Assembly (NCBI GenBank): GCA_902468695.1
Contig: CABQZS010000117.1
Coordinates: 1-6,006, forward strand
Direction of reading: 5' to 3'
Length of the DNA stretch: 6,006 bases
Source: an uncultured Collinsella sp.
GTDB taxonomy: Bacteria > Actinomycetota > Coriobacteriia > Coriobacteriales > Coriobacteriaceae
The notes beneath the pieces were generated by a model. It saw only the letters and a program-made list of their open reading frames with translations. It ran no database searches and was not told where the DNA came from. Shown in pieces: positions 1-6,006 of this stretch (positions are counted from its first letter, which is position 1; each line of letters starts with the position of its first letter). The position numbers were made by a program, and so were the translations under genes.

Positions 1-145
1 GGCGCGCAAACTGGGCGGCTGCCATAAGCGTGCGGCCCGACTGCGACACGGCCAGCGTCACGTCCTCGCCGGCATCGAGTCCGGCCTCGACGGTCTGCAG
101 CGCCTCGGCAGTGTAGAGCTGCGCGGCTATACGGTGAATGAGCAT
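1..145 (-). CDS. mfd: Probable transcription-repair coupling factor Mfd, N-terminal fragment (runs off left edge)
   Basis: Only the first 48 codons lie in the window; the frame is open to the edge. The start is an ATG preceded by GGAGGA with a 5-base spacer, an excellent ribosome binding site. The peptide begins MLIHRIAAQLY and contains LDAGEDVTLAVSQSGRTLMAAAQFAR. A short helical lead followed by a 'G-x-D-V-T-L-A-V-x-x-S-x-R-x-L-x-A-A' strand-helix segment is how the UvrB-like N-terminal domain of actinobacterial Mfd proteins begins. Mfd is a large DNA translocase that removes stalled RNA polymerase and recruits UvrA to the lesion. The helicase and RNA-polymerase-interaction domains would lie outside the window, so the call rests on a short, weakly diagnostic stretch and on the neighbouring repair gene nth. 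It could be another protein. Confidence 0.45.
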   Translation of the reverse strand, partial: MLIHRIAAQLYTAEALQTVEAGLDAGEDVTLAVSQSGRTLMAAAQFAR

Positions 146-170
146 GCTGTTCCTCCGGCATCGCAACGCC

Positions 171-199
171 AAAAGCCCGCCGGGGCAAGCTCGGCGGGT
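171..199 (-). terminator. Hairpin terminator between nth and the mfd-like gene
   Basis: On the minus strand a 7-bp GC-only stem (CCCGCCG paired with CGGCGGG, 192-198 with 176-182) encloses a 9-base loop and is followed directly by GC and then UUUU (174-171). The U-tract is short, so termination may be partial. It lies about 100 bases after the nth stop and only 15 bases before the GGAGGA site of the next gene, leaving no room for a full promoter between terminator and gene. It may therefore act as a leader attenuator rather than a plain 3' end. Confidence 0.65.
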
Positions 200-223
200 C
201 GTACGTCGAATACATTGTCATTC

Positions 224-254
224 ATGGTAGCGCATGGAGAGGACTCCGGCTCAA
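224..254 (-). promoter_or_regulatory. Weak candidate promoter for the mfd-like gene
   Basis: Minus-strand TTGAGC (254-249) and TACCAT (229-224), each matching four of six consensus positions, are separated by a long 19-base spacer. If used, transcription would begin near 217 and the hairpin at 171-199 would lie in the untranslated leader. The rest of the gap 146-302 holds no credible gene. Matches this weak occur by chance. Confidence 0.22.
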
Positions 255-272
255 GGACAAACCCAGCCCCGC

Positions 273-297
273 AAAAAACGCCAGACGAAGATGCGTT
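273..297 (-). terminator. Weak candidate terminator just after nth
   Basis: Minus-strand AACGC (297-293) can pair with GCGTT (281-277) around an 11-base loop, and a run of six T (278-273) overlaps and follows the second arm. It begins 6 bases after the nth stop codon. The stem is only 5 bp, so termination is uncertain. If it is real, the GC-rich hairpin at 171-199 is free to serve as a leader element of the next gene. Confidence 0.3.
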
Positions 298-302
298 CCG
301 CC

Positions 303-968
303 CTACCCCGCTACGCGTACGCTGGGGCACAAATCCGCCAGCGGGCACTCGTCACACTTGGGTTTGCGGGCGTCGCAGATCTCGCGACCGAAGGTGATCC
401 ACTGATGGTTGACCGACTCCCAATACTCGTGCGGCAAAATCTTGAGCAAATCCTGCTCGGTCTTGAGCGGCTCCTTTGCATGCGTCTTGGGACTCAGCAT
501 CAAGCGGTGCGCAATGCGGTTGACGTGCGTGTCCACCGCAATGCCCTCCACGATGCCATACCCCACGTTGAGCACGATGTTCGCCGTCTTGCGTCCCACG
601 CCCGGCAGCTTCACGAGTTCCTTCATGTCGGCCGGCACCTCGCCGCCATAGTTGGCGACGATCATCTGCGCGGCCTCGACGGCATGCTTGGCTTTGCTCT
701 TGTAGAAGCCGAGTGACTTGATGGTGTCTGCCACGTCAGCCACGCTCGCCCCGGCCATGGCCTCGGGCGTGGGCCACTGGGCAAACAGCTTCGGCGTCAC
801 CTTGTTGACCTGCGCGTCGGTCGTTTGCGCCGAGAGCAGCACCGCGATCAGCAGGCGGAAGGGATTCTCGTGGTCCAAAAAGCACTCGACCGGACCATAG
901 CGACGGTTGAGGCGCTCACACACCTCAACGGCGCGCTCGCGTTTGGCGGCATTGGTCTCGCGTGGCAT
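303..968 (-). CDS. nth: Endonuclease III (DNA glycosylase/AP lyase)
   Basis: A 221-residue base-excision-repair enzyme that removes oxidised pyrimidines and cleaves the abasic site by a lyase step; cytoplasmic and DNA-bound. The helix-hairpin-helix LPGVGRKTANIVLN lies near residues 121-134 and carries the catalytic lysine K127. VDTHVNRIAHRL follows with the catalytic aspartate D146. The C terminus has the complete iron-sulfur loop C198-X6-C205-X2-C208-X5-C214. Upstream, LLSAQTTDAQVNKVTP is the conserved early glycosylase motif. The length is normal for bacterial Nth (E. coli 211). I chose the ATG at 968 because GAGGAG sits 5 bases before it; the in-frame GTG at 992 has no such site. The gene starts 63 bases after the ABC transporter stop, so co-transcription is possible, although that gap has its own promoter-like sequence. 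Confidence 0.96.
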   Translation of the reverse strand: MPRETNAAKRERAVEVCERLNRRYGPVECFLDHENPFRLLIAVLLSAQTTDAQVNKVTPKLFAQWPTPEAMAGASVADVADTIKSLGFYKSKAKHAVEAAQMIVANYGGEVPADMKELVKLPGVGRKTANIVLNVGYGIVEGIAVDTHVNRIAHRLMLSPKTHAKEPLKTEQDLLKILPHEYWESVNHQWITFGREICDARKPKCDECPLADLCPSVRVAG

Positions 969-973
969 AACGA

Positions 974-979
974 CTCCTC
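974..979 (-). promoter_or_regulatory. Ribosome binding site of nth
   Basis: Minus-strand GAGGAG lies 5 bases before the ATG at 968. It decides the start in favour of that ATG over the in-frame GTG eight codons upstream (992). Confidence 0.8.
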
Positions 980-990
980 GGCTCAACGGC

Positions 991-1018
991 ACAATAAACT
1001 TATGGGCACAATTGTCCC
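991..1018 (-). promoter_or_regulatory. Candidate nth promoter with overlapping palindrome
   Basis: In the 63-base gap between the ABC transporter and nth, minus-strand GGGACA (1018-1013) and TATTGT (996-991) each match four of six promoter positions and are 16 bases apart. The predicted start of transcription falls just before the GAGGAG site. The 8-base palindrome ACAATTGT (1008-1015) lies against the -35 element, and GGCACAAT occurs twice on the plus strand (988-995 and 1005-1012), so a repressor could act here. It is a pattern match only. Confidence 0.3.
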
Positions 1019-1031
1019 ACGTCCGAGACGC

Positions 1032-2834
<1,803 letters not shown>

Positions 2835-2839
2835 GGGCT

Positions 2840-2844
2840 TCCTT
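2840..2844 (-). promoter_or_regulatory. Ribosome binding site of the ABC exporter
   Basis: Minus-strand AAGGA, 5 bases before the ATG at 2834, selects this start over the in-frame ATG at 2870, which would add 12 residues (MAFRPIRRERKP) and lacks any purine-rich site. Confidence 0.65.
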
Positions 2845-2868
2845 TCGCGTCTGATGGGGCGAAACGCC

Positions 2869-2899
2869 ATTGTTGCACACCAAAGCGCACTTCAGGCAA
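2869..2899 (-). promoter_or_regulatory. Weak candidate promoter for the ABC exporter
   Basis: Minus-strand TTGCCT (2899-2894) and AACAAT (2874-2869) are separated by 19 bases, between the rmuC terminator and the exporter gene. A promoter is expected here because of the terminator, but the match is modest and the spacer long. Confidence 0.25.
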
Positions 2900-2909
2900 G
2901 CGCGATGCG

Positions 2910-2946
2910 AAAAGCAGCGGGGCACCCGCGTTTGCGCCGGTGCCCC
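2910..2946 (-). terminator. Terminator after rmuC
   Basis: On the minus strand an 8-bp stem GGGGCACC/GGTGCCCC (2946-2939 with 2926-2919) is extended, past one mismatch, by three further pairs to a 4-base loop. A short spacer GCTGC and then TTTT (2913-2910) follow. It begins 15 bases after the rmuC stop. The gap before the T-run makes it slightly imperfect, but stem strength and position are convincing. Confidence 0.65.
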
Positions 2947-2961
2947 ACCGTCTTGTTGCAA

Positions 2962-4317
2962 TTAGTCCTCGTCTTCTTGGTCTGCGAGAAGGCTTGCGGA
3001 CGTGAGTCCCAAGATTTCATCGGCTTGGTCGGCATCTTCCAGCGCGTCGATGTCCTTGAGCTTGCGCTCCATAACGTTGGTGCGCGTGGTGATGATGCCC
3101 TCGACCGTTTTGCCCGCGGTCTCGATCTGCTGCTGGGCGCGGCGCAGCGCCTTTTGATAGCGCGGCAGCTCGGCCTTGACAGCGGAGAGCACGCGCAGCA
3201 CGTCATCGGTGCGTTTTTGCAGCTTAAACGTTTGGTAACTCATCTGCAGGCTGTTGAGGATGGCCGCCATGGTGCTGGGACCGGCAACGTTGACGTGATA
3301 GTCGCGGCCCAGGGTCTCGATAAGCCCGGGGCGGCTGACGACCTCGGCGTACAGTCCCTCAAACGGCACGAACATGATGCCAAAGTTGGTCGTTGCCGGC
3401 ACACTCAGGTACTTTTCGCAGATGTCCTTGGCCTCGCGCTTGACCATGGTGTCGAGCGTCTTGCGCGCAGCCGCCACGGTCTCCGCATCGCCCGACTCCT
3501 GCGCGTCGAGCAAGTGCTCGTACGCGTCGCCCGGAAACTTGGAGTCAATCGGCAGCAGCACGGGGTCACCCTCGTCCACCGGCAGCTTGACGGCAAACTC
3601 AACACGCTCCGAGGCTCCGGGCCTGGTGGCGACGTTTTCCAGATACTGGTCGGGTGTAAGGATGTCCGCCAGAATTGCGCCCAGCTGCACCTCGCCCAAA
3701 ATACCGCGCGCCTTCACATTGCCCAGCACACGCTTAAGATCGCCCACGCCGGTGGCGATGGATTGCATGTCGCCCAACCCCTTGTACACGGCCTCGAGCT
3801 GGTCGCTCACCTGCTTAAACGATGCCGACAGGCGATCGTTGAGCGTGCGGGAGAGCTTCTCGTCCACCGTCGCGCGCATCTGATCGAGTTGCACGTTGTT
3901 GTCTTTGCGGATAGCACCCAGCTGGGCATCGACCGTCTCGCGCACCTTGTCCAGGCGGTGCTCGATGCCCTCGCGGTTGGCACCGAGCTGTTGGGCCGTC
4001 TCGCGGCGCAGGTCATCCATCCGGTCACCAGCTTGCGAGAACTCGCGTGCGATGGTCAGGTAACGTTGCTGCTCCACGGCCGCATCGGTCGTCTGCTGCT
4101 GCGCAATGGTGTTTGCCGTGCGGCGAGTTTCGGCCAGCGCGACGTTCAGGGCATCGAGCGCGTTGTTGGCCTGCTCGAGTGCTGCCAGCGTTTCCGCGCT
4201 ACTGTCGCCACGCTCCCGCAACTCGGCACGCAGGCTCTTGAGCTGGAGGGCGCAAGCCACAGCAACCCCCACCGCCACCAAGGCGATCACAACAAGCACA
4301 ATATCAATAGCAGACAT
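2962..4317 (-). CDS. rmuC: RmuC-family DNA recombination protein
   Basis: A 451-residue RmuC homologue; E. coli RmuC is 475 residues and limits rearrangement at short inverted repeats. Residues 3-24 form a hydrophobic N-terminal anchor (AIDIVLVVIALVAVGVAV). A long Gln/Glu/Arg-rich coiled coil covers about 27-180. The RmuC domain follows at about 185-415, with NVKARGILGEVQLGAIL (G205-E209 region), LPIDSKFP (255-262, D258-x-K260) and FVPFEGLYAEV (about 316-326). The family is predicted to have a PD-(D/E)XK nuclease-like fold, and the DxK pair fits this. The tail is acidic (DQEDED). I chose the ATG at 4317, since it begins the usual membrane anchor and has GGCGGAG just upstream, although only 3 bases away. 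The in-frame TTG at 4350 is an unlikely alternative. It lies 124 bases after the 140-residue gene with no clear terminator between, so the two may be co-transcribed. Confidence 0.94.
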   Translation of the reverse strand: MSAIDIVLVVIALVAVGVAVACALQLKSLRAELRERGDSSAETLAALEQANNALDALNVALAETRRTANTIAQQQTTDAAVEQQRYLTIAREFSQAGDRMDDLRRETAQQLGANREGIEHRLDKVRETVDAQLGAIRKDNNVQLDQMRATVDEKLSRTLNDRLSASFKQVSDQLEAVYKGLGDMQSIATGVGDLKRVLGNVKARGILGEVQLGAILADILTPDQYLENVATRPGASERVEFAVKLPVDEGDPVLLPIDSKFPGDAYEHLLDAQESGDAETVAAARKTLDTMVKREAKDICEKYLSVPATTNFGIMFVPFEGLYAEVVSRPGLIETLGRDYHVNVAGPSTMAAILNSLQMSYQTFKLQKRTDDVLRVLSAVKAELPRYQKALRRAQQQIETAGKTVEGIITTRTNVMERKLKDIDALEDADQADEILGLTSASLLADQEDED

Positions 4318-4441
4318 AAACTCCGCCCAACAAACCCAATCGAGCACCAATCAAAACCGCGATCAATCTTACCCCGCCACACACACGGATCACTCACTGC
4401 CTTGCAGACAAATTTCTCTTAGAGCCGCGGACGCTAAAACG

Positions 4442-4864
4442 CTAGCTCTCCCAGCCGGTGCGGATGGTTGCTATGACGTCGCCTAGGCGCTGGCCGAGGG
4501 CTGACAGATGTTGGAGCACCTCGTTGGGCGATGCGCCGTTGAGGATGCACGTGAGGGCATACGACGCCAGAAAGATGACCGCAAGCCCCAGCGGGATGAG
4601 CACGATCATCGCCAATGTGCGCAGGCGCTGGCCCACGCGGCGACGACGCGCACGACGCTTGTCGAACGCGAGCTCCTGCGCATATGAATCTTGTTGTACG
4701 GAATAGGCCTCTGGTGCCGATTCACCCGCAGGCGAAACCGCAGGCGTGGCATTTTGCGCAGGGGGCTGGGCTGCCGCCCCTAGCATTTGCATCTCCATGA
4801 GTCGTTGCTGCTGACGCAGCATGCGCTCAGCTTGTTGCTGCGGAGTCTCAAGAAAAAGATCCAT
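4442..4864 (-). CDS. Uncharacterised 140-residue single-pass membrane protein
   Basis: I do not recognise a family. The N terminus (MDLFLETPQQQAERMLRQQQRLMEMQ, residues 1-26) is Gln-rich and helical, possibly a short coiled coil. A low-complexity Ala/Pro/Ser-rich linker follows (about 29-55), then a strongly basic patch KRRARRRR (69-76). One membrane segment (about 84-108, TLAMIVLIPLGLAVIFLASYALTCIL) and a short amphipathic tail of about 30 residues complete it. The basic patch just before the membrane segment predicts that the N terminus is cytoplasmic. The start is well supported: GGAGG lies 5 bases before the ATG at 4864. It lies upstream of rmuC on the same strand with a 124-base gap, so co-expression is plausible, but nothing in the sequence shows a shared function. 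Codon usage resembles that of its neighbours and supports a real gene. Confidence 0.8.
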   Translation of the reverse strand: MDLFLETPQQQAERMLRQQQRLMEMQMLGAAAQPPAQNATPAVSPAGESAPEAYSVQQDSYAQELAFDKRRARRRRVGQRLRTLAMIVLIPLGLAVIFLASYALTCILNGASPNEVLQHLSALGQRLGDVIATIRTGWES

Positions 4865-4869
4865 GCTGG

Positions 4870-4874
4870 CCTCC
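4870..4874 (-). promoter_or_regulatory. Ribosome binding site of the 140-residue protein gene
   Basis: Minus-strand GGAGG, 5 bases before the ATG at 4864. The only nearby in-frame alternative is a TTG at 4876 that overlaps this site, so the ATG is the start. Confidence 0.85.
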
Positions 4875-4942
4875 AAAATCGGAGCATTCGACGCTTACGA
4901 CCAGCATCCCGCACCGCCATGACCGCGACAACGCAATCGCCG

Positions 4943-4971
4943 GCAATAGCCACAAAGTTTCTTTTGCTCAA
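4943..4971 (-). promoter_or_regulatory. Candidate promoter for the 140-residue gene (and possibly rmuC)
   Basis: Minus-strand TTGAGC (4971-4966, four of six) and TATTGC (4948-4943, three of six) have the ideal 17-base spacing. The leader to the ATG at 4864 would be about 70 bases. The -35 element sits inside the palindrome CTTTTG-CT-CAAAAG (4961-4974), a natural place for repressor control. A promoter is required here because a strong terminator closes the preceding gene. Confidence 0.35.
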
Positions 4972-5083
4972 AAGCTGTCGAAAAGCTCAACAACTCCCCT
5001 ACCAGCACTTTCTCTGAGCTTTTTTCGCCAGCAATCTTTTGGCCTTCCACCCTTACGCCAACTAACCAAAATCTAACCAAAAG
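4961..5083. repeat. Cluster of inverted and tandem repeats in the AT-rich spacer
   Basis: The 250 bases from 4865 to 5114 hold no credible gene but several repeats. There is a 6-bp-arm palindrome at 4961-4974. A 9-bp inverted repeat pairs AAAAGCTCA (4981-4989) with TGAGCTTTT (5015-5023) across 25 bases, followed on the plus strand by further T. A tandem pair of 11-mers, CTAACCAAAA plus T or G, lies at 5062-5072 and 5073-5083. The heptamer AAAAGCT occurs at 4970, 4981 and 5079 on the plus strand and once inverted at 5017-5023. The function is unknown; operator sites or a structured leader are the simplest readings. Confidence 0.55.
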
Positions 5084-5114
5084 CTTGACGAAAAATGTGG
5101 AAACAGGGACCCAT

Positions 5115-5163
5115 ACAAAAACGTGCCGCCCCAAAAGGGGCGGCACGCAAACTTCTAATCAGC
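5115..5163 (-). repeat. 49-base terminator element, copy 1
   Basis: This segment matches 5881-5929 at 45 of 49 positions with no gaps. The match covers not only the hairpin and T-run but also the preceding GCTGAT(T/A)AGAAGTTTG. The differing positions are 5122, 5134, 5147 and 5157. Both copies lie just after a gene end on the same strand. Confidence 0.85.
5117..5147 (-). terminator. Strong terminator after the 210-residue membrane protein gene
   Basis: A perfect 11-bp GC-rich stem (5122-5132 with 5137-5147; CGTGCCGCCCC arm) with an AAAA/TTTT loop is followed on the minus strand by five T (5121-5117). It begins 17 bases after the stop codon. The plus strand has no T-run after the hairpin, so it acts leftward. 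It is the core of a 49-base element repeated at 5881-5929. Confidence 0.9.
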
Positions 5164-5164
5164 C

Positions 5165-5797
5165 TTACATGCCCGCAAGGCCTCGGGCGGCGGTGGCGCA
5201 CATAAACGCCAAGGCCAGAATCACGAGCGAACCGGCAATGTCGGCCACCACGCCCGTAAAACGGCGCTCAAACAGCCAACTCTCGAAGTGCGGGGCAACG
5301 TTGCGCCAGACACGCCACAACAAGATACCCATGCCGATGACGCCGGGAATATTGAGCAGCAAGATCTCGGAGCACAAGAGGCCAATCAGGTTTCCGGCGG
5401 CAAAGCCCGCATCGCCCTCGCAGTATTTGCGATAAATCATGTACAACATGTACGCCACAAACGGCTGCAGGCACGCAGAGATAAACGTAACCACCATCGA
5501 GGGGTCCTGAGAAAAGACATCGGTGAGTTTATCGACACTCGTGGCGTCCTTCGAAGCCAAGAATAAACCGATAACCACAAGGGGCACCACGCCCAAAATT
5601 ACCTCGACCAGAGTAAACAACTTGGCAGTCAAATCCTCACTAGCCGAATTCAAATGAGGCGCCCACTCAGGATGAGCATGCACGCCGACCTTCTTGTCCT
5701 TCTCGGCACGATCGGCCTTTTTACCCTCGGCAACCCGACGACCAGGATCCTTGCGAGTCCCCGCCGCAGCAACCCGAGCCCGAGACTTCTTACCCAT
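5165..5797 (-). CDS. Uncharacterised 210-residue multi-pass membrane protein
   Basis: No family is recognised. Residues 1-37 form a highly basic, Lys/Arg/Ala-rich hydrophilic tail (MGKKSRARVAAAGTRKDPGRR...), probably disordered and cytoplasmic. Four or five membrane segments follow: about 61-81 (FTLVEVILGVVPLVVIGLFLA), 100-122 (MVVTFISACLQPFVAYMLYMIY), 132-164 (one long or two short segments around LLLNIPGVIGMGILLW) and 181-202 (VVADIAGSLVILALAFMCA). No enzymatic motif is visible. The ATG at 5797 has GAGG 8 bases upstream; the in-frame GTG at 5806 overlaps that site and is unlikely. A second in-frame stop (TGA, 5161-5159) lies two codons beyond the TAA. Terminators on both sides suggest a single-gene transcription unit, so a promoter should lie in 5798-5880, but I could not find a convincing one. 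Confidence 0.85.
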   Translation of the reverse strand: MGKKSRARVAAAGTRKDPGRRVAEGKKADRAEKDKKVGVHAHPEWAPHLNSASEDLTAKLFTLVEVILGVVPLVVIGLFLASKDATSVDKLTDVFSQDPSMVVTFISACLQPFVAYMLYMIYRKYCEGDAGFAAGNLIGLLCSEILLLNIPGVIGMGILLWRVWRNVAPHFESWLFERRFTGVVADIAGSLVILALAFMCATAARGLAGM

Positions 5798-5805
5798 AAC
5801 CAACA

Positions 5806-5809
5806 CCTC
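5806..5809 (-). promoter_or_regulatory. Ribosome binding site of the 210-residue membrane protein gene
   Basis: Minus-strand GAGG lies 8 bases before the ATG at 5797 and overlaps the in-frame GTG at 5806, which argues against that GTG as the start. The in-frame TTG at 5803 is too close to the site. Confidence 0.6.
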
Positions 5810-5880
5810 ACAAGAGGAAACGAATAGCCAACGCTACCCAGTGTACCCTCTAAGCAACGTCACCGCCCCAACCGGCCCCC

Positions 5881-5929
5881 ACAAAAAAGTGCCGCCCCAT
5901 AAGGGGCGGCACACAAACTTCTTATCAGC
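5881..5929 (-). repeat. 49-base terminator element, copy 2
   Basis: Partner of 5115-5163 at a constant offset of 766 bases, with 45 of 49 identical positions. The TGA stop of the upstream reading frame (5927-5925) lies inside the repeat. Confidence 0.85.
5883..5912 (-). terminator. Strong terminator after the right-edge gene
   Basis: A perfect 10-bp stem GTGCCGCCCC/GGGGCGGCAC (5889-5898 with 5903-5912) with a 4-base loop is followed on the minus strand by six T (5888-5883). It begins 9 bases after the tandem stop of the right-edge reading frame and insulates the 210-residue gene from upstream transcription. Confidence 0.9.
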
Positions 5930-6006
5930 TTTTCTGTAACAAGCACGCGACGACCCAACGCCGGAGCGCAGGGCGGGAGGCCGGATCGCCTTCCCTCAAC
6001 GCGACC
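5925..6006 (-). CDS. C-terminal fragment of an unidentified gene (runs off right edge)
   Basis: One minus-strand frame is open from the edge to a TGA that is followed at once by an in-frame TAA (5924-5922). It encodes 26 residues, VALREGDPASRPALRRWVVACLLQKS. A tandem stop 9 bases before a strong terminator is what the end of a real gene looks like. The residues are too few for a family call. A second frame is also open here but would read straight through the terminator, so I prefer this one. Confidence 0.45.
   Translation of the reverse strand, partial: VALREGDPASRPALRRWVVACLLQKS

Noticed and set aside
127..225. Leader peptide beginning MNDNVFDVRP upstream of the mfd-like gene
   Set aside because: The ATG at 225 has no ribosome binding site. 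The frame runs through the terminator and into the next gene out of frame, and shows no run of regulatory codons.
4366..4371. TAAGAT on the minus strand as a -10 box for rmuC
   Set aside because: No acceptable -35 element is found 16-19 bases upstream, so I cannot support a promoter. The rest of the 4318-4441 gap shows no terminator or clear signal.
4421..4449. AGAGC/GCTCT inverted repeat at the end of the 140-residue gene as a terminator
   Set aside because: The stem is only 5 bp and no T-run follows on the minus strand.
4780..4971. 63-codon minus-strand frame beginning MSKRNFVAIAG
   Set aside because: It starts at a TTG with no ribosome binding site and overlaps the start of the better supported 140-residue gene in another frame.
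5096..5104. DnaA-box-like TGTGGAAAC in an AT-rich region, hinting at an origin
   Set aside because: It is a single 7-of-9 match with no cluster of boxes and no dnaA, dnaN or rpmH nearby.
4895..5146. Minus-strand frame with a Cys-rich end (LCGYCRRLRC), possibly starting at a TTG after GGGGAG
   Set aside because: The full frame begins inside the strong terminator at 5117-5147 and crosses the AT-rich repeats. The shorter TTG version gives 31 residues with no conserved pattern I can point to.
5840..5845. TACACT on the minus strand as a -10 box for the 210-residue gene
   Set aside because: The hexamer is fair, but the sequence 16-18 bases upstream (GGGCGG region) does not resemble a -35 element.

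Overview
The window reads as ordinary chromosome from a high-GC bacterium. Compact genes, G+C-ending codons, strong GGAGG-type ribosome binding sites and GC-rich hairpin/U-tract terminators fit an actinobacterial genome, and the gene content would suit a gut Coriobacteriia member such as Collinsella. That placement is inference; no marker gene or database match supports it. All recognisable genes lie on the minus strand, so transcription runs from right (6006) to left (1).

In transcription order: (i) at the right edge, the last 26 codons of an unidentified gene ending in a tandem TGA-TAA stop, followed by a strong terminator (5883-5912); (ii) a 210-residue multi-pass membrane protein of unknown function (5165-5797), followed by a near-identical copy of that terminator (5117-5147); (iii) an AT-rich non-coding stretch of about 250 bases (4865-5114) with several inverted and tandem repeats and a candidate promoter; (iv) a 140-residue single-pass membrane protein of unknown function (4442-4864); (v) rmuC, a membrane-anchored coiled-coil protein with the RmuC nuclease-like domain (2962-4317), followed by a terminator; (vi) a complete type-1 ABC exporter half-transporter (1032-2834); (vii) nth, endonuclease III with an intact [4Fe-4S] motif (303-968); (viii) a hairpin terminator (171-199) close upstream of a gene that runs off the left edge (1-145), whose first 48 residues resemble the N terminus of the transcription-repair coupling factor Mfd.

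The functional theme is DNA maintenance: RmuC, Nth and probably Mfd lie within about 4.5 kb of each other on one strand, with an ABC exporter between them and two uncharacterised membrane proteins upstream. I see no mobile element, CRISPR array, tRNA, rRNA or phage gene. No new multi-gene system is evident. The points most worth a second look are the near-duplicate terminator cassette, the repeat-dense spacer before the 140-residue gene, and the terminator inside what looks like the mfd leader.
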